Part shown: positions 1-7,934 of the stretch, piece after piece | Position numbering within the stretch: position 1 is the stretch's first letter | How the letters are laid out: every line of letters begins with the position of its first letter | DNA from: Desulfovibrio sp. UBA2564 | GTDB taxonomy: Bacteria; Desulfobacterota; Desulfovibrionia; Desulfovibrionales; Desulfovibrionaceae | DNA length: 35,845 nucleotides | Reading direction: 5' to 3' | Assembly: GCA_002340305.1 (NCBI GenBank) | Contig: DDLU01000201.1 | Coordinates: 1-35,845 of the forward strand | Made by a program: the position numbers and the translations under genes | The notes under the pieces: model-generated | The model's database searches: none | Told to the model about the DNA's origin: nothing | The model's input: only the letters and a program-made list of their open reading frames with translations

Positions 1-22
1 TCAATTCTCCTCAGCTCCACCA
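1..22 (+). ncRNA. ssrA: tmRNA (ssrA), 3' end only
   Basis: The first 22 bases read as the 3' end of a tRNA-like domain: the last six bases of a TTCAATT-type T-loop, a 5-nt T-stem strand (7-11), a 7-nt acceptor strand CAGCTCC (12-18) and ACCA (19-22). The strand CAGCTCC pairs with GGGGCUG, the conserved 5' end of bacterial tmRNA, and closely matches the E. coli tmRNA 3' end. A factor-independent terminator follows at once, as expected for ssrA. The rest of the gene lies upstream of the window. A tRNA with the same acceptor stem is the alternative. Confidence 0.72.
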
Positions 23-32
23 CTAGAAAGTA

Positions 33-68
33 AAAGAGGCTATCCAGATTTGGACAGCCTCTTTTTTT
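33..68 (+). terminator. Intrinsic terminator of the tmRNA gene
   Basis: AAAGAGGCT pairs with AGCCTCTTT, extended inward by TCC/GGA after one mismatch, and is followed by a run of seven T. It lies 11 nt after the ACCA end of the tmRNA, so it most likely terminates that RNA. Confidence 0.85.
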
Positions 69-157
69 GTTCGGTAACTGTCCTGTTGTTCACTTAATTC
101 TGGTAGGTGTAAAGCGTAAGAAGTGTGCATTTGCGGTGGGCAACAGTGGCAACGTTT

Positions 158-913
158 CTATTGAGAGGGTTGCCCGGTATGTACGTTTAGTCCGCCAGAG
201 ATTTCCAGATTGATGCCGTTGCAGCTTCTTGATGCATCCGAGGCCAGAAAATACATTGCCTCAGCTACTTCTTCCGGGGTGCAGATTCTTTTGAGCGGAT
301 TTGCTTCATTGAAGTTCTCTACCACCTCTTGAGGGTTGGCTTGAAACATCGGAGTTGCGCATGCCGAGGGGCAGACATTGTTTACCCGGATATTGTACTT
401 GCCGTAATCAAGTGCCATGGCTTTTACCAGATTGACCACCGCGCCCTTTGCCGCGTTGTAGGCAGCCATTCCATAGTCCCCGTGAAGTCCTGAAACCGAT
501 GCCGTATTGACAATCGTTCCTCCTCCGTTTTCTATCATGTAGGGTACAAAAAATTTTGTGGTCAGAAATATTGATTTAACGTCAACGTCGAATACACGCT
601 CCCATTCGTTTTCACTGGTCTCATGGAGCATTCCGCCGGTCCAGACCCCGGCGTTGTTAATGATGCTGTCTATTCCGCCCAACGTTTCCATTGTGTATTG
701 GTAAAGACGTTCCACCTCATCTGTTTTTGCTACATTGCATGCGCAGAAATACGCTTGCCTGAAGCCTTTGCGATGAAGTTCGCTTACTAGCTGGTCTCCT
801 TTCTCCTGACCACTGGAGACGATCATTACCTTCCATCCTTTTTCCAGAAAAAGCCGTACTGCACTCAAGCCTATTCCAGATGTGCCACCTGTAATTAATA
901 TACGTTTGGTCAT
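158..913 (-). CDS. Short-chain dehydrogenase/reductase (SDR family)
   Basis: A classical SDR of 251 residues, the usual length. It shows the Rossmann cofactor motif TGGTSGIG (about residues 8-15), the NNAG motif (about 86-89), a catalytic serine region (NTASVSG) and the YNAAK catalytic pair (about 151-155). The C-terminal Asn/Gly-rich NGINLEISGG segment is also typical. It should be a cytoplasmic NAD(P)(H)-dependent oxidoreductase acting on an alcohol or ketone; the substrate cannot be read from sequence. The ATG at 913 is preceded by AAAGGA. It lies downstream of a GlcG/HbpS-like gene and an IclR regulator on the same strand, which suggests a small catabolic set, although the 175-nt gap before it could hold its own promoter. 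Confidence 0.9.
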   Translation of the reverse strand: MTKRILITGGTSGIGLSAVRLFLEKGWKVMIVSSGQEKGDQLVSELHRKGFRQAYFCACNVAKTDEVERLYQYTMETLGGIDSIINNAGVWTGGMLHETSENEWERVFDVDVKSIFLTTKFFVPYMIENGGGTIVNTASVSGLHGDYGMAAYNAAKGAVVNLVKAMALDYGKYNIRVNNVCPSACATPMFQANPQEVVENFNEANPLKRICTPEEVAEAMYFLASDASRSCNGINLEISGGLNVHTGQPSQ

Positions 914-1088
914 ATCATATTCCTTTTGGGTTTATGTGTTCTCTTTTGGTGACACTCATTGTTTTTATTACTGTTTTCGACCTGTATGCAGGCAAAATGA
1001 AACAAGACAGGTCCGCTCAGCCGCATGTGCCAAACGACCATGTCTCAAACAGTGGGAGTCTATAACCAAATTGCATGAACACACTGAC

Positions 1089-1487
1089 TTAATTTCGGAG
1101 CGAGGCCGCAGCGAGTTGTGCCATTTTTTCATCGGCTTCAAAGGTTGCGCCTGCAACACCGATTGAACCTATTACCACATCATTTCTGTCACGTAGCACA
1201 ACTCCGCCGCCAAAACTTATCAATCCTCCGTTAGTGTTTTCAAGAGTGTAGATAGGTCCGCCGGGTTGGGCCAGTTCACCGAGTGCCAGGCTGTCTGTTT
1301 GAAAGAGACTCGCGGTCCGGGCTTTCTTCATGCTGACATCAATCGGTCCTATGTTGGCACCGTCCATTCGTGCAAAAGCAACGAGGTGGGCAGCAGCGTC
1401 CATTATGGTGATGCAGACAGCAAAGTTGTCTTTGCTTGCTTCGGATTTTACAATCTCAATAAGTGAGTGGGCTATTTCGATGTTCAT
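1089..1487 (-). CDS. GlcG/HbpS-like protein (DUF336 family)
   Basis: A small soluble protein of 132 residues with the features of the GlcG/HbpS (DUF336) family: an N-terminal helix, a core of type VCITIMDAAAHLVAFARMDG, a central GxxSFGGGVVLRD-like stretch (GLISFGGGVVLRDR) and a C-terminal VIGSIGVAGAT strand. Family members occur in glycolate-utilization clusters and as heme-binding accessory proteins; their biochemical role is often unclear. The start at 1487 has a clear AAGGAG site. It sits between an IclR regulator and an SDR on the same strand, in keeping with a regulated catabolic cluster. The function in this cluster is unknown. Confidence 0.85.
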   Translation of the reverse strand: MNIEIAHSLIEIVKSEASKDNFAVCITIMDAAAHLVAFARMDGANIGPIDVSMKKARTASLFQTDSLALGELAQPGGPIYTLENTNGGLISFGGGVVLRDRNDVVIGSIGVAGATFEADEKMAQLAAASLRN

Positions 1488-1755
1488 TGGTGTCTCCTTG
1501 ACATTATGGGTTATTGAATGCCGAGGGTCTATAATTCGGAATAAATTTAGTCAAGAGCTAATTCTAGTTCATTATTATTGAACTTTTATTAATTGAAAGC
1601 AAAGTACTTTGGCCGGAGGGTGGGTAATAAGGTTGCTATACGGCAGTGGAGTTTATTCAAATAGGAGATATGGAAGGAAATTTTTTTACAGGGGTAGCAT
1701 AAGTAAGATAGGGATGCAGGGGGCTGCAGTACCGGGGCTGATGGGAACCGTTGGA

Positions 1756-2457
1756 CTATTTGTTAAGGCAGGATTCATCCAACATTATTTGGGCTGCTTC
1801 CTTTAGCCGTTCTTCGGGCAACCTGAAAGCCGGACCGCTGAGTCCGAGGCAGGCCCGGATGTCGGCATTTTCTTGAATGGGGATTGCAACGCAATGAAAA
1901 CCTGCTGTGTGGTTTTCCAGATCAAGAGCATAATTATCTTCAACCACAGCCTGTATTTGATTTTCAAGGTTGGAATCCAGCAGTTCGGGATACTTTGCAA
2001 TAAAACGCTGCCGGAAACCCGACATGAAAGCAAGAAAGACCAATCCTATGGCCGAGTCTTTCATGGACTCGCGTGTGCCGGCCACGCAACCGGTCCTGAG
2101 TGTCAGGCTTGACTCAATGGCATCAAGATACAACACCTCATCCCCGCTTGGCACAGCCAAATATACCGTCTCTCCCGTGATCTGCGCTATCCGTTCGAGA
2201 ACTGGGTGCCATCGCAGGCGTAGCTCGTTGTCATCCCCCATCACTCTGGCCAGATTGAGTATGCGTCCACCAAGGTGATAACGCATATCTCCCTGCTGTT
2301 TTTGCGCATACCCCAGATGTAGGAGCGTATTTACGATGTTATGCGCTGTGGTTTTGCTGATACCCACTTCGTTTGCTATCTCAGTCAGTCTGGCTGCACC
2401 GCCATTGCTGGCGATGAATTCTAGTATGGCAACGGCACGTTCTATTGACTGTATCAT
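1756..2457 (-). CDS. IclR-family transcriptional regulator
   Basis: A 233-residue regulator with an N-terminal winged helix-turn-helix (about 1-65; RAVAILEFIASNGG, then LTEIANEVGISKTTAHNIVNTL) and a C-terminal effector-binding domain (about 75-230; ETVYLAVPSGDEVLYLD, and HCVAIPIQ near the end). This is the standard IclR architecture, slightly short at the C-terminus. These proteins are dimers that repress or activate catabolic genes in response to a small carboxylate or aromatic ligand. The nearest plausible targets are the downstream same-strand GlcG-like and SDR genes. The 268-nt gap between this gene and the GlcG-like gene is long enough to hold an operator, but I could not pick out a convincing site. 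Confidence 0.92.
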   Translation of the reverse strand: MIQSIERAVAILEFIASNGGAARLTEIANEVGISKTTAHNIVNTLLHLGYAQKQQGDMRYHLGGRILNLARVMGDDNELRLRWHPVLERIAQITGETVYLAVPSGDEVLYLDAIESSLTLRTGCVAGTRESMKDSAIGLVFLAFMSGFRQRFIAKYPELLDSNLENQIQAVVEDNYALDLENHTAGFHCVAIPIQENADIRACLGLSGPAFRLPEERLKEAAQIMLDESCLNK

Positions 2458-2800
2458 GTTTTTTTACCTGCTTGATTGTGACGGCATGAGGAGTTGTCAG
2501 TGCAAGACTATTTTGTGGTCATAAATCTGTCAAATAGTCGCAGCAGATAATTTTAGGGAAAGTAACTCAACACTGGCTGGTAATTGGGTAATCATCCATC
2601 CCCGCGAATACTGGAAAAACGCCAAAATGTGCTCCCAAGGGGTAAAATTGATCCAAGTTCTTCATCCATTAAAGAACTGTCCCCCGTATGACATTTGAGA
2701 GGCTGGAAACAATACTTTTCCAAGCTCCACCAAATAGTCCTGAAATAATTATAATGAAACTTGTTTACTTTTGTTAATGGCAAGTAAGTCAAGGATAGAT

Positions 2801-2836
2801 CTGCTCGCTCGGCAGTGTTTGTTGCCGGGCGAGCAG
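2801..2836. repeat. Strong inverted repeat (14-bp stem, 8-nt loop)
   Basis: CTGCTCGCTCGGCA (2801-2814) pairs with TGCCGGGCGAGCAG (2823-2836) over 14 bp with a single G-U wobble, closing an 8-nt loop. No T-run follows on either strand, so it is not a standard intrinsic terminator. It may be part of a small RNA, a rho-assisted terminator or a mobile palindrome. The stem is visible in the sequence; the role is unknown. Confidence 0.7.
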
Positions 2837-3084
2837 ACTTATGGCTCCGGCTGGTATGTCAGCCTTATTAAGTGCTGTTGCGCTTAAAAGCCAGGGGTGT
2901 GTTATTTAATTCAACAGCTATGGATGCTGTCGATTTCCTAAGATAATGCCGGATTTTTTTGACAATACAAGTTAATCATTTTTATGCATTCAATAAGAAT
3001 GGTTAATCAATTTGTCCATAGCTGTCTTTTGTTAAGATTTGCAATTTAGATTTGCAGGAAAGGTGCTGATTAAAATATAAATTT

Positions 3085-3117
3085 AAAGAGGCTACACCTT
3101 GTGGATGTAGCCTCTTT
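3085..3117 (-). terminator. Hairpin downstream of the rubredoxin gene, probable terminator
   Basis: AAAGAGGCTAC pairs with GTAGCCTCTTT (11 bp) about 40 nt past the rubredoxin stop codon. The U-run on the minus strand is short, so termination efficiency is uncertain. The outer arms are the same as in the ssrA terminator at 33-68. Confidence 0.6.
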
Positions 3118-3154
3118 CTATGTTTAAGATAGGGTAAGTTGTTGCATTTGTGTC

Positions 3155-3364
3155 TTAGGTCCCTTCAGCAAGGGTGGAACCCGGACCAGCCAGTGGCCGG
3201 AAAGTTTTTTTAGATGATCCGCAATGCGGACACTTCCAGTCGTCAGGAAGGTCGGCGAACGATGTCCCGGGAGCGGTTCCGGTTTTCGGCTCACCTTTGT
3301 CGGGGTCGTAAATATAGCCGCAGTTGCTTACCTGACACTGGTACATATCTTTGGGATCAGCCAT
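3155..3364 (-). CDS. Rubredoxin with CX4C first knuckle (Rd-2 type)
   Basis: A 69-residue rubredoxin, a small cytoplasmic one-electron carrier with a single Fe(Cys)4 site. The ligands are the pair CQVSNC and the pair CPHC; the aromatic and proline-rich core (YIYDPDKGEP, FADLPDDWKCPHC) is standard. The first pair has four residues between the cysteines instead of the usual two. I recall this arrangement for the second rubredoxin of Desulfovibrio desulfuricans. The C-terminus is longer than usual by about 10 residues (KKTFRPLAGPGSTLAEGT). The start at 3364 was chosen because GGAGG lies 5 nt upstream; an upstream ATG at 3385 has no such site. It appears monocistronic. Confidence 0.93.
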   Translation of the reverse strand: MADPKDMYQCQVSNCGYIYDPDKGEPKTGTAPGTSFADLPDDWKCPHCGSSKKTFRPLAGPGSTLAEGT

Positions 3365-3563
3365 AAATTCCTCCTGCAATGACAATGTTTTTAGGTTTTG
3401 TGATTTATGATATTTTTAGATTAACATAAATTGGACACTGCGGGTATGCTTTTTCAGCAACTAGGAATTATTGGCTGATGATTACGCAGGGCAGCACCAT
3501 CGGATATTTTTCATGGACTCACGGTGAAAATCTTGAGCCTTTTTTATCGAATGTTGAGATGGA

Positions 3564-4343
3564 CTATTTTTTAAAATGCTCGTCAACATGCTTTAAAAAG
3601 CGCGTAATCATTTCTTCTGCGGATGCTTTTGGGCGCGGGAAGTAGTTTAATAAACCATCAATTAAGAAGATTATCGGCAAAGGTATCCCGCGTGTCGTTA
3701 TTGCTTCCTCTCCATCAAATGAAGCAGCGGCACTGGCAAAGTCATGGGTCAAAGGTATACGGGTGACGAGGTGGTCATTTTTGAAGCTTCCTTTGCAACA
3801 GACCGGATCGGAGGAGACGAGATATTGGCGGCAGATAAGAGGCCGGTATGGATAAATACTGCATGAATTATCGAGCAAAAAAGGACAGCTCAGTTTAAGA
3901 TTCCAATATTCTTTTTGGATGCTGGATATGAGTTCTTTGTCGCCGAAATGGTTGGTGTGAAAATCAATCAGGTCTTTAAGTAAATTATTTTTCTCAAGTG
4001 TTATTAAAATATTTGCAAAGGATGTCTTTAGCCTTTCCTTTTCGGCGGAATCAAGATTATCGACAATATATGCCAGTAGGATTGCTTCGTGTATTGAAAC
4101 AGTAATCAGCTGATAACAGCAGATATCACAGCCATTCGAGCAGCTTGGGACGACTCCTTTAGTACTTTGCTCCGCTAGGGTCGATTCAAGAACCGTAGTA
4201 TATATCGTGTAAATTTCCGGTAAGATATCGACGAATGAAACTTTGCCATCGGGCGGTGTTACAGCACAAGAAAGGGAGTTTGTTTCTGTGAGTTCTATCG
4301 CTAGCTCAAGGTGTCCGTTTCTATTGGATGTGTTTATTTTCAT
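3564..4343 (-). CDS. YkgJ-like cysteine-cluster protein (putative Zn/Fe-S binding)
   Basis: A soluble 259-residue protein with the cysteine pattern of the YkgJ/CxxCxxCC family. It has CSNGCDICC in the middle and, about 85 residues later, CPFL followed by CSIYPYRPLICRQY. Proteins of this family are thought to bind a metal or an Fe-S cluster; reactions are mostly unknown. An additional CC pair (DPVCCKG) follows. The start at 4343 is preceded by GGGAG; an in-frame ATG at 4403 is less likely. It is the last gene of a minus-strand run behind a DUF2255-like gene (126-nt gap). No function can be assigned beyond the family. Confidence 0.8.
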   Translation of the reverse strand: MKINTSNRNGHLELAIELTETNSLSCAVTPPDGKVSFVDILPEIYTIYTTVLESTLAEQSTKGVVPSCSNGCDICCYQLITVSIHEAILLAYIVDNLDSAEKERLKTSFANILITLEKNNLLKDLIDFHTNHFGDKELISSIQKEYWNLKLSCPFLLDNSCSIYPYRPLICRQYLVSSDPVCCKGSFKNDHLVTRIPLTHDFASAAASFDGEEAITTRGIPLPIIFLIDGLLNYFPRPKASAEEMITRFLKHVDEHFKK

Positions 4344-4469
4344 CAGGCTCTCCCGGCGTTGATTCGCTGTGGCTGTGTATAGCGAAGATGTAATCAGATT
4401 CAATACATATTATGCAGCTTGAGTCTAGGACAATAACCTGTAAACTATCAAGTAATTCAACGATTTTGA

Positions 4470-4838
4470 TTAGATCTCTTTTGGTATAAGCTCCAGAGTT
4501 GAAGCTTCGTGCTTTGCCCGGTCGTAGGTTAGGCGCATCAACCAATAGACTATATTTATCTTTTTAAAATATGCTTTGTTGACTTTGGGGTTGATTACGT
4601 CCAAATCTTTTGGAACTACTCCATCGATTGGAATAATTGTCTCATTGATTTTGATTTCCCCGTTAGGATTTTTAAGAAACGCATCGTACCAGCTGCTTTC
4701 ACCGAATTTATATTGCCGTACGAAGAATCTTCCATCCGTTTCAACAATTAAAATGTCGATAAAGCGTTGTGCCTTGCCTGATCTTATCTGGTGAACCCAT
4801 TTTGAATTGATGAGTTTTGCTAGCTCATTAATGTTCAT
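4470..4838 (-). CDS. DUF2255-like small protein
   Basis: A 122-residue soluble protein whose layout resembles DUF2255: an N-terminal helix, then a strand-rich core with FIDILIVETDGRFFVRQY and SSWYDAFLKNPNGEI, and a C-terminal helix (YWLMRLTYDRAKH). I recognise the family from the W-Y-x-x-F/L-x-x-N-P-x-G pattern only, so this is moderate. DUF2255 proteins have no settled function. The start at 4838 lies 17 nt after the stop of the AraC gene, so the two are probably cotranscribed. Confidence 0.7.
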   Translation of the reverse strand: MNINELAKLINSKWVHQIRSGKAQRFIDILIVETDGRFFVRQYKFGESSWYDAFLKNPNGEIKINETIIPIDGVVPKDLDVINPKVNKAYFKKINIVYWLMRLTYDRAKHEASTLELIPKEI

Positions 4839-4855
4839 ATCATTCTCGTTTTTAA

Positions 4856-5772
4856 TTACTGTAAAGTGTGATTATTGCGGTATTCTGATGGAGTCATTCC
4901 CAGCATCTTTTTGAAGAGTCGCGAGAAGTACTGCGGGTATTCAAATCCTAGGTTATAGGCGATGTCTGCAACTGTTTTATCCGGGGCAAGCAGTAACTCT
5001 TTGGCAACATCAATAAGATGCAGGTGAATATGCTCAAGGGCGGATTTACCGGTCTCAATCTTAAGTGAATCACTTAGGTATCCGGGTGAAATTCCAAGTT
5101 GTCCGGCGAGACTGGATACGCTTGGGAGTCCTATTTCCTCCAGCTGCCCAGCACTATATCTCTTGACCAAAACATTTTTGAAACGGTCATACATATTTCC
5201 GCTCATCTCCTGTCTGTAAAGAAACTGCCGTCTATAAAATCTTTCAATGTATTGTAAAAGAGTTTGGAGATGTGAAAGCAAAATCCCCTTGCTAAGCGAA
5301 TCATAGGAAGTAGTGTACTCAGTATGCATCGTGTTTAGCACTGCGTTGATCAGTCTTTCTTCTTTTTCTGAAATATGCAGGGCCTCATTTACTGAGTCTG
5401 AGAAAAATTGATATTTCGAAATACCCGTTGCCAGCTGGTGTCCCGTCAAAAACTCTTTGTCGAAACTGATGTGAGTCGCATTGGAACTGACCACGAGTTT
5501 ATCAAAAACTATGCGCTGACCGGGAGCAGTTAGAAGTATGCTTCCATTCTGGCAATCGTATTTGGAACGACCGTAGAACAATTCACCACTGACTATTTTT
5601 TCAAGGAAATAGTGTAAAAATGAGAGGTTATGGCAATTGGATTAGTGCTACAATTACGGGTATCTCCATCGGTATCCCTGACTTGGCTGATTGCAAATAG
5701 CGGGTGCGTCGGTGCTGGTTTCCGCATGAACCCATAAAGTTCGGTAATTGTTTGTAAATGAAGTTCAGTCAT
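4856..5772 (-). pseudogene. AraC-family regulator, interrupted by a one-base frameshift
   Basis: The intact-looking part (from about 5641 down to 4856) has a C-terminal double helix-turn-helix of AraC type (VSSLAGQLGISPGYLSDSLK, then TVADIAYNLGFEYPQYFSRLF). The expected N-terminal half lies in another frame. An ATG at 5772 behind GGGGAAGG opens a 59-codon frame ending SHFYTISLKK and then TAG (5593-5595). The other frame continues exactly where the family sequence would, IVSGELFYGR. The break lies in a run of six A on the minus strand (5596-5601); seven A would restore a protein of about 305 residues, the normal size. It may be a real mutation, a sequencing error in a homopolymer, or a slippage site. 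A TTG start at 5581 would give only a truncated product. Confidence 0.8.
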
Positions 5773-5789
5773 ACCTTCCCCGTTGACTT

Positions 5790-5817
5790 GCCTGCCCCCG
5801 GAGAATCGGGAGCAGGC
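5790..5817 (-). terminator. GC-rich hairpin after the hydrolase gene, possible terminator
   Basis: GCCTGCCCCCG and CGGGAGCAGGC form an 11-position stem with one mismatch and a 6-nt loop, 9 nt after the hydrolase stop. There is no U-run, so it may act as an RNA stabiliser or a weak terminator before the AraC gene. Confidence 0.45.
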
Positions 5818-5825
5818 GATAAGTA

Positions 5826-6857
5826 TTACCCTGCGTATTTAAGAAAGAAGTCGGTCATTCTGGCGACGGCCCGGTCAACGTCTTTATCGATGTCGTAAAG
5901 GGAAACATGGCTGGCCTCTTTTACCTCGTATAACTCTTTAGGTTCGCTGGCAGCTTCATAGAATGCGACGGTAAGGGGACCATTGCTTTCCATTGCTTTA
6001 CTTCCGTATATTCCCAAGTAAGGTGTGTACAAATTAGGAGCCATGGTTACTGCATTATAGCGAGGATAGTCCTCGTTTACAAACATAGGGGTCATGTGAG
6101 TGTAGTTGGGGTAGGTTTTCCTGCCCGCTCTTTTAGTCATGTAGTAGTCGTGGCCCTCCTTATTAACGTTAGGCGCGTCTTCAGCAGGCTTGGTGCCCAA
6201 GCCGAGCAGGCCCACATTTTCCTGAACACCGGTTTCGTAGTATTTCTGGCGGGCTTCGTTTGCCGTTTTCAAAGTAGCCACAGCCTGTGTACGGTTCATC
6301 GTACCGAAGAAGCTCCTCTGGTTATTGAGCATGCCACTGACAGTCGCGATTGCAGCAAATCTCTTATCAGTTAAAGCTGTTGCCACGATGTGGGTGGCTC
6401 CGACACAAATTCCAAGGCCGTAAACCCGGCTTATATCCACGAAATTATGCATTCGCAGAAAACTTACTGCATCGGCAATGCCTTCCAGAAAAGCAGGAGT
6501 GTATTCGTATGAGCGCAGTTCTCCTTCGCTGTCTCCGTAACCGCGATGATCAAATGCAAGGGCGATGAATCCTTGTTCTGCCAGCTTGCGTGCGTAAACA
6601 CTTCCGGCTTGTTCTTTGACCTGATTAAAGGGTGGGGTGATGACTACTGCGGGGTATATCTTATCCGGGCTGAACCCTCCGGGCAGAAAAAGCAATCCGG
6701 CCAGCTTGTAGCCTTGGCTTTGAAAAGTAATATTATTTACGCCGGATTTAAGCTCTGAAGTCTTCATCATGAACTCCTTGTTCGGGTTCTGTGCGTAGGC
6801 ACTGGATGCAAGTATTAAAGTCAGGGTAACGGTTACCAGATTCGTTAAGTGTTTCAT
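5826..6857 (-). CDS. Exported alpha/beta hydrolase, dienelactone-hydrolase type
   Basis: A 343-residue protein starting with a signal peptide (MKHLTNLVTVTLTLILASSAYA, likely cleaved after A22), so probably periplasmic. The mature part is an alpha/beta hydrolase: strand VVITPP, HRGYGDSEG near 104-112, and a nucleophile elbow GICVG with Cys151 where most hydrolases carry Ser. The C-terminal EASHVSLYD supplies the likely catalytic His. A cysteine nucleophile is known from dienelactone hydrolases. The start at 6857 has an AGAGGA site; an upstream ATG at 6962 would destroy the signal peptide. It is divergent from an AraC gene at 7091 and followed by another, broken AraC gene. The substrate is unknown. 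Confidence 0.85.
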   Translation of the reverse strand: MKHLTNLVTVTLTLILASSAYAQNPNKEFMMKTSELKSGVNNITFQSQGYKLAGLLFLPGGFSPDKIYPAVVITPPFNQVKEQAGSVYARKLAEQGFIALAFDHRGYGDSEGELRSYEYTPAFLEGIADAVSFLRMHNFVDISRVYGLGICVGATHIVATALTDKRFAAIATVSGMLNNQRSFFGTMNRTQAVATLKTANEARQKYYETGVQENVGLLGLGTKPAEDAPNVNKEGHDYYMTKRAGRKTYPNYTHMTPMFVNEDYPRYNAVTMAPNLYTPYLGIYGSKAMESNGPLTVAFYEAASEPKELYEVKEASHVSLYDIDKDVDRAVARMTDFFLKYAG

Positions 6858-6992
6858 TTCCGGTCCTCTTTTGGGTTTTGGTGTAATTCGGTTGAGATAA
6901 AATTTATCTGTATTAGGAATTGGAAGCGATAAACAAAACCCTTGGATGCGAACACAAATCACATATTGCGGTTAGAATACCAGAAATGATTA

Positions 6993-7038
6993 TGTCCATT
7001 CAGATGATGCAAAGCATCAAATAAAGCAATTTTGTCCA
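6993..7038. promoter_or_regulatory. Candidate AraC operator region between divergent genes
   Basis: In the 233-nt gap between the exported hydrolase and the AraC gene there are two direct TGTCCA copies (6993-6998 and 7033-7038, 40 nt apart) and a perfect inverted repeat TGATGC-AAA-GCATCA (7005-7019). AraC-type proteins often bind direct repeats. No binding evidence exists; this is a position-based suggestion. Confidence 0.35.
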
Positions 7039-7090
7039 AGATTTTTTCTTACATTTAATGGATACTGCTAATCTGAAAGGAGGTTGAGAC

Positions 7091-7930
7091 ATGGCAGCGA
7101 CAAAACATAACCGTTTTGAATTTATGAACGCAGAGAATGATTCGGGTACAACTGTGCTCAATGCCGTCATGTCTGATTTTTCCTATGCCAAACATGCGCA
7201 TGAAGAACTGGCGTTGGGAGTTACAACCTCAGGTGTTCAGGAATTCGATTGCGAGGGCAGTCAGTTCAGGAGTCAGGCAGGAGATATCATCCTGTTTAAT
7301 CCCGGCGATGTGCACAACGGGAACCCCGGAGATGACGAAGCCCTCAAATATACCATGATATATCTGGATATTGAGGATTTTTATCCGCTGATCCGGAGTT
7401 CAACCGAAGGCCAAAGCAAGCAGTTTCGAATTTCTGAAAACCATTTCAAAGACCCGGTTTTGCAGTTTTTGATTTTGGAAATGGCTCAGGTTGTTGCCGA
7501 TGGCAGGCGAATGACTGTTGAGTATGAGCATTGCCGTTATAAAATTGCGAAGCAACTCGCTAAGCGGTTGCGGCTTTCAAGTGCTGACTCTTGGGTGGGG
7601 AATAAGGATACGCTTCTTTTGAAGGTCAGGGACTATATCCACGACAATATCAAAGAAGATATTTCCATCGAAGAACTCAGTCAGGTCGCTAACATTTCCA
7701 AATATCATTTTATCCGCTTGTTTCGGAACCAGTTCGGAATGACACCGCATAAGTATATTCTTAACTCTAAGGTGAACAGGGCCCGTGTTCTTCTTAAGAG
7801 CGGTATTCTTTCATCAGCGGTAGCCCACGAACTGGGGTTCTTTGATGTCAGCCATTTGAATCGTCATTTTAAACGTTTATTTGGACTTACACCGAAACAG
7901 TATCAATTACAGTTAAAAAGTCAGGATTAA
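7091..7930 (+). CDS. AraC-family regulator with N-terminal cupin domain
   Basis: A 279-residue regulator. Residues about 15-95 form a cupin-type sensing domain (HAHEELALGV, and GDIILFNPGDVHNG). Residues about 175-275 hold two helix-turn-helix motifs (SIEELSQVANISKYHFIRLFRNQFGMTPHKYI, shown here only as family hallmarks, then SSAVAHELGFFDVSHLNRHFKRLFGLTPKQY). The start has a strong AAAGGAGG site. Its stop is 4 nt before a LysE-type exporter, so the two form an operon, a frequent AraC-LysE pairing in which the regulator controls the exporter in response to the exported compound. The hydrolase transcribed in the opposite direction may be a second target. Confidence 0.93.
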   Translation: MAATKHNRFEFMNAENDSGTTVLNAVMSDFSYAKHAHEELALGVTTSGVQEFDCEGSQFRSQAGDIILFNPGDVHNGNPGDDEALKYTMIYLDIEDFYPLIRSSTEGQSKQFRISENHFKDPVLQFLILEMAQVVADGRRMTVEYEHCRYKIAKQLAKRLRLSSADSWVGNKDTLLLKVRDYIHDNIKEDISIEELSQVANISKYHFIRLFRNQFGMTPHKYILNSKVNRARVLLKSGILSSAVAHELGFFDVSHLNRHFKRLFGLTPKQYQLQLKSQD

Positions 7931-7934
7931 TATA

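Larger units (their letters stand above)
2458..3154. other. Gene-free intergenic region of about 0.7 kb
   Basis: I see no supportable gene here. The only longish minus-strand ORF (2592-2792) has an unconvincing composition and no good ribosome-binding site. The region holds a strong 14-bp hairpin at 2801-2836, a weaker bulged hairpin near 2702-2726, and the rubredoxin-side hairpin at 3085-3117. Stretches around 2930-3080 are AT-rich. Confidence 0.6.

Noticed and set aside
2723..2732. A 10-nt copy of the tmRNA 3' end (AGCTCCACCA), as a possible attachment-site duplicate
   Set aside because: Too short; true tmRNA att repeats are typically longer, and no integrase lies between.
2592..2792. Minus-strand 66-codon frame
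   Set aside because: No ribosome-binding site, no recognisable domain, and it covers hairpin-rich DNA.
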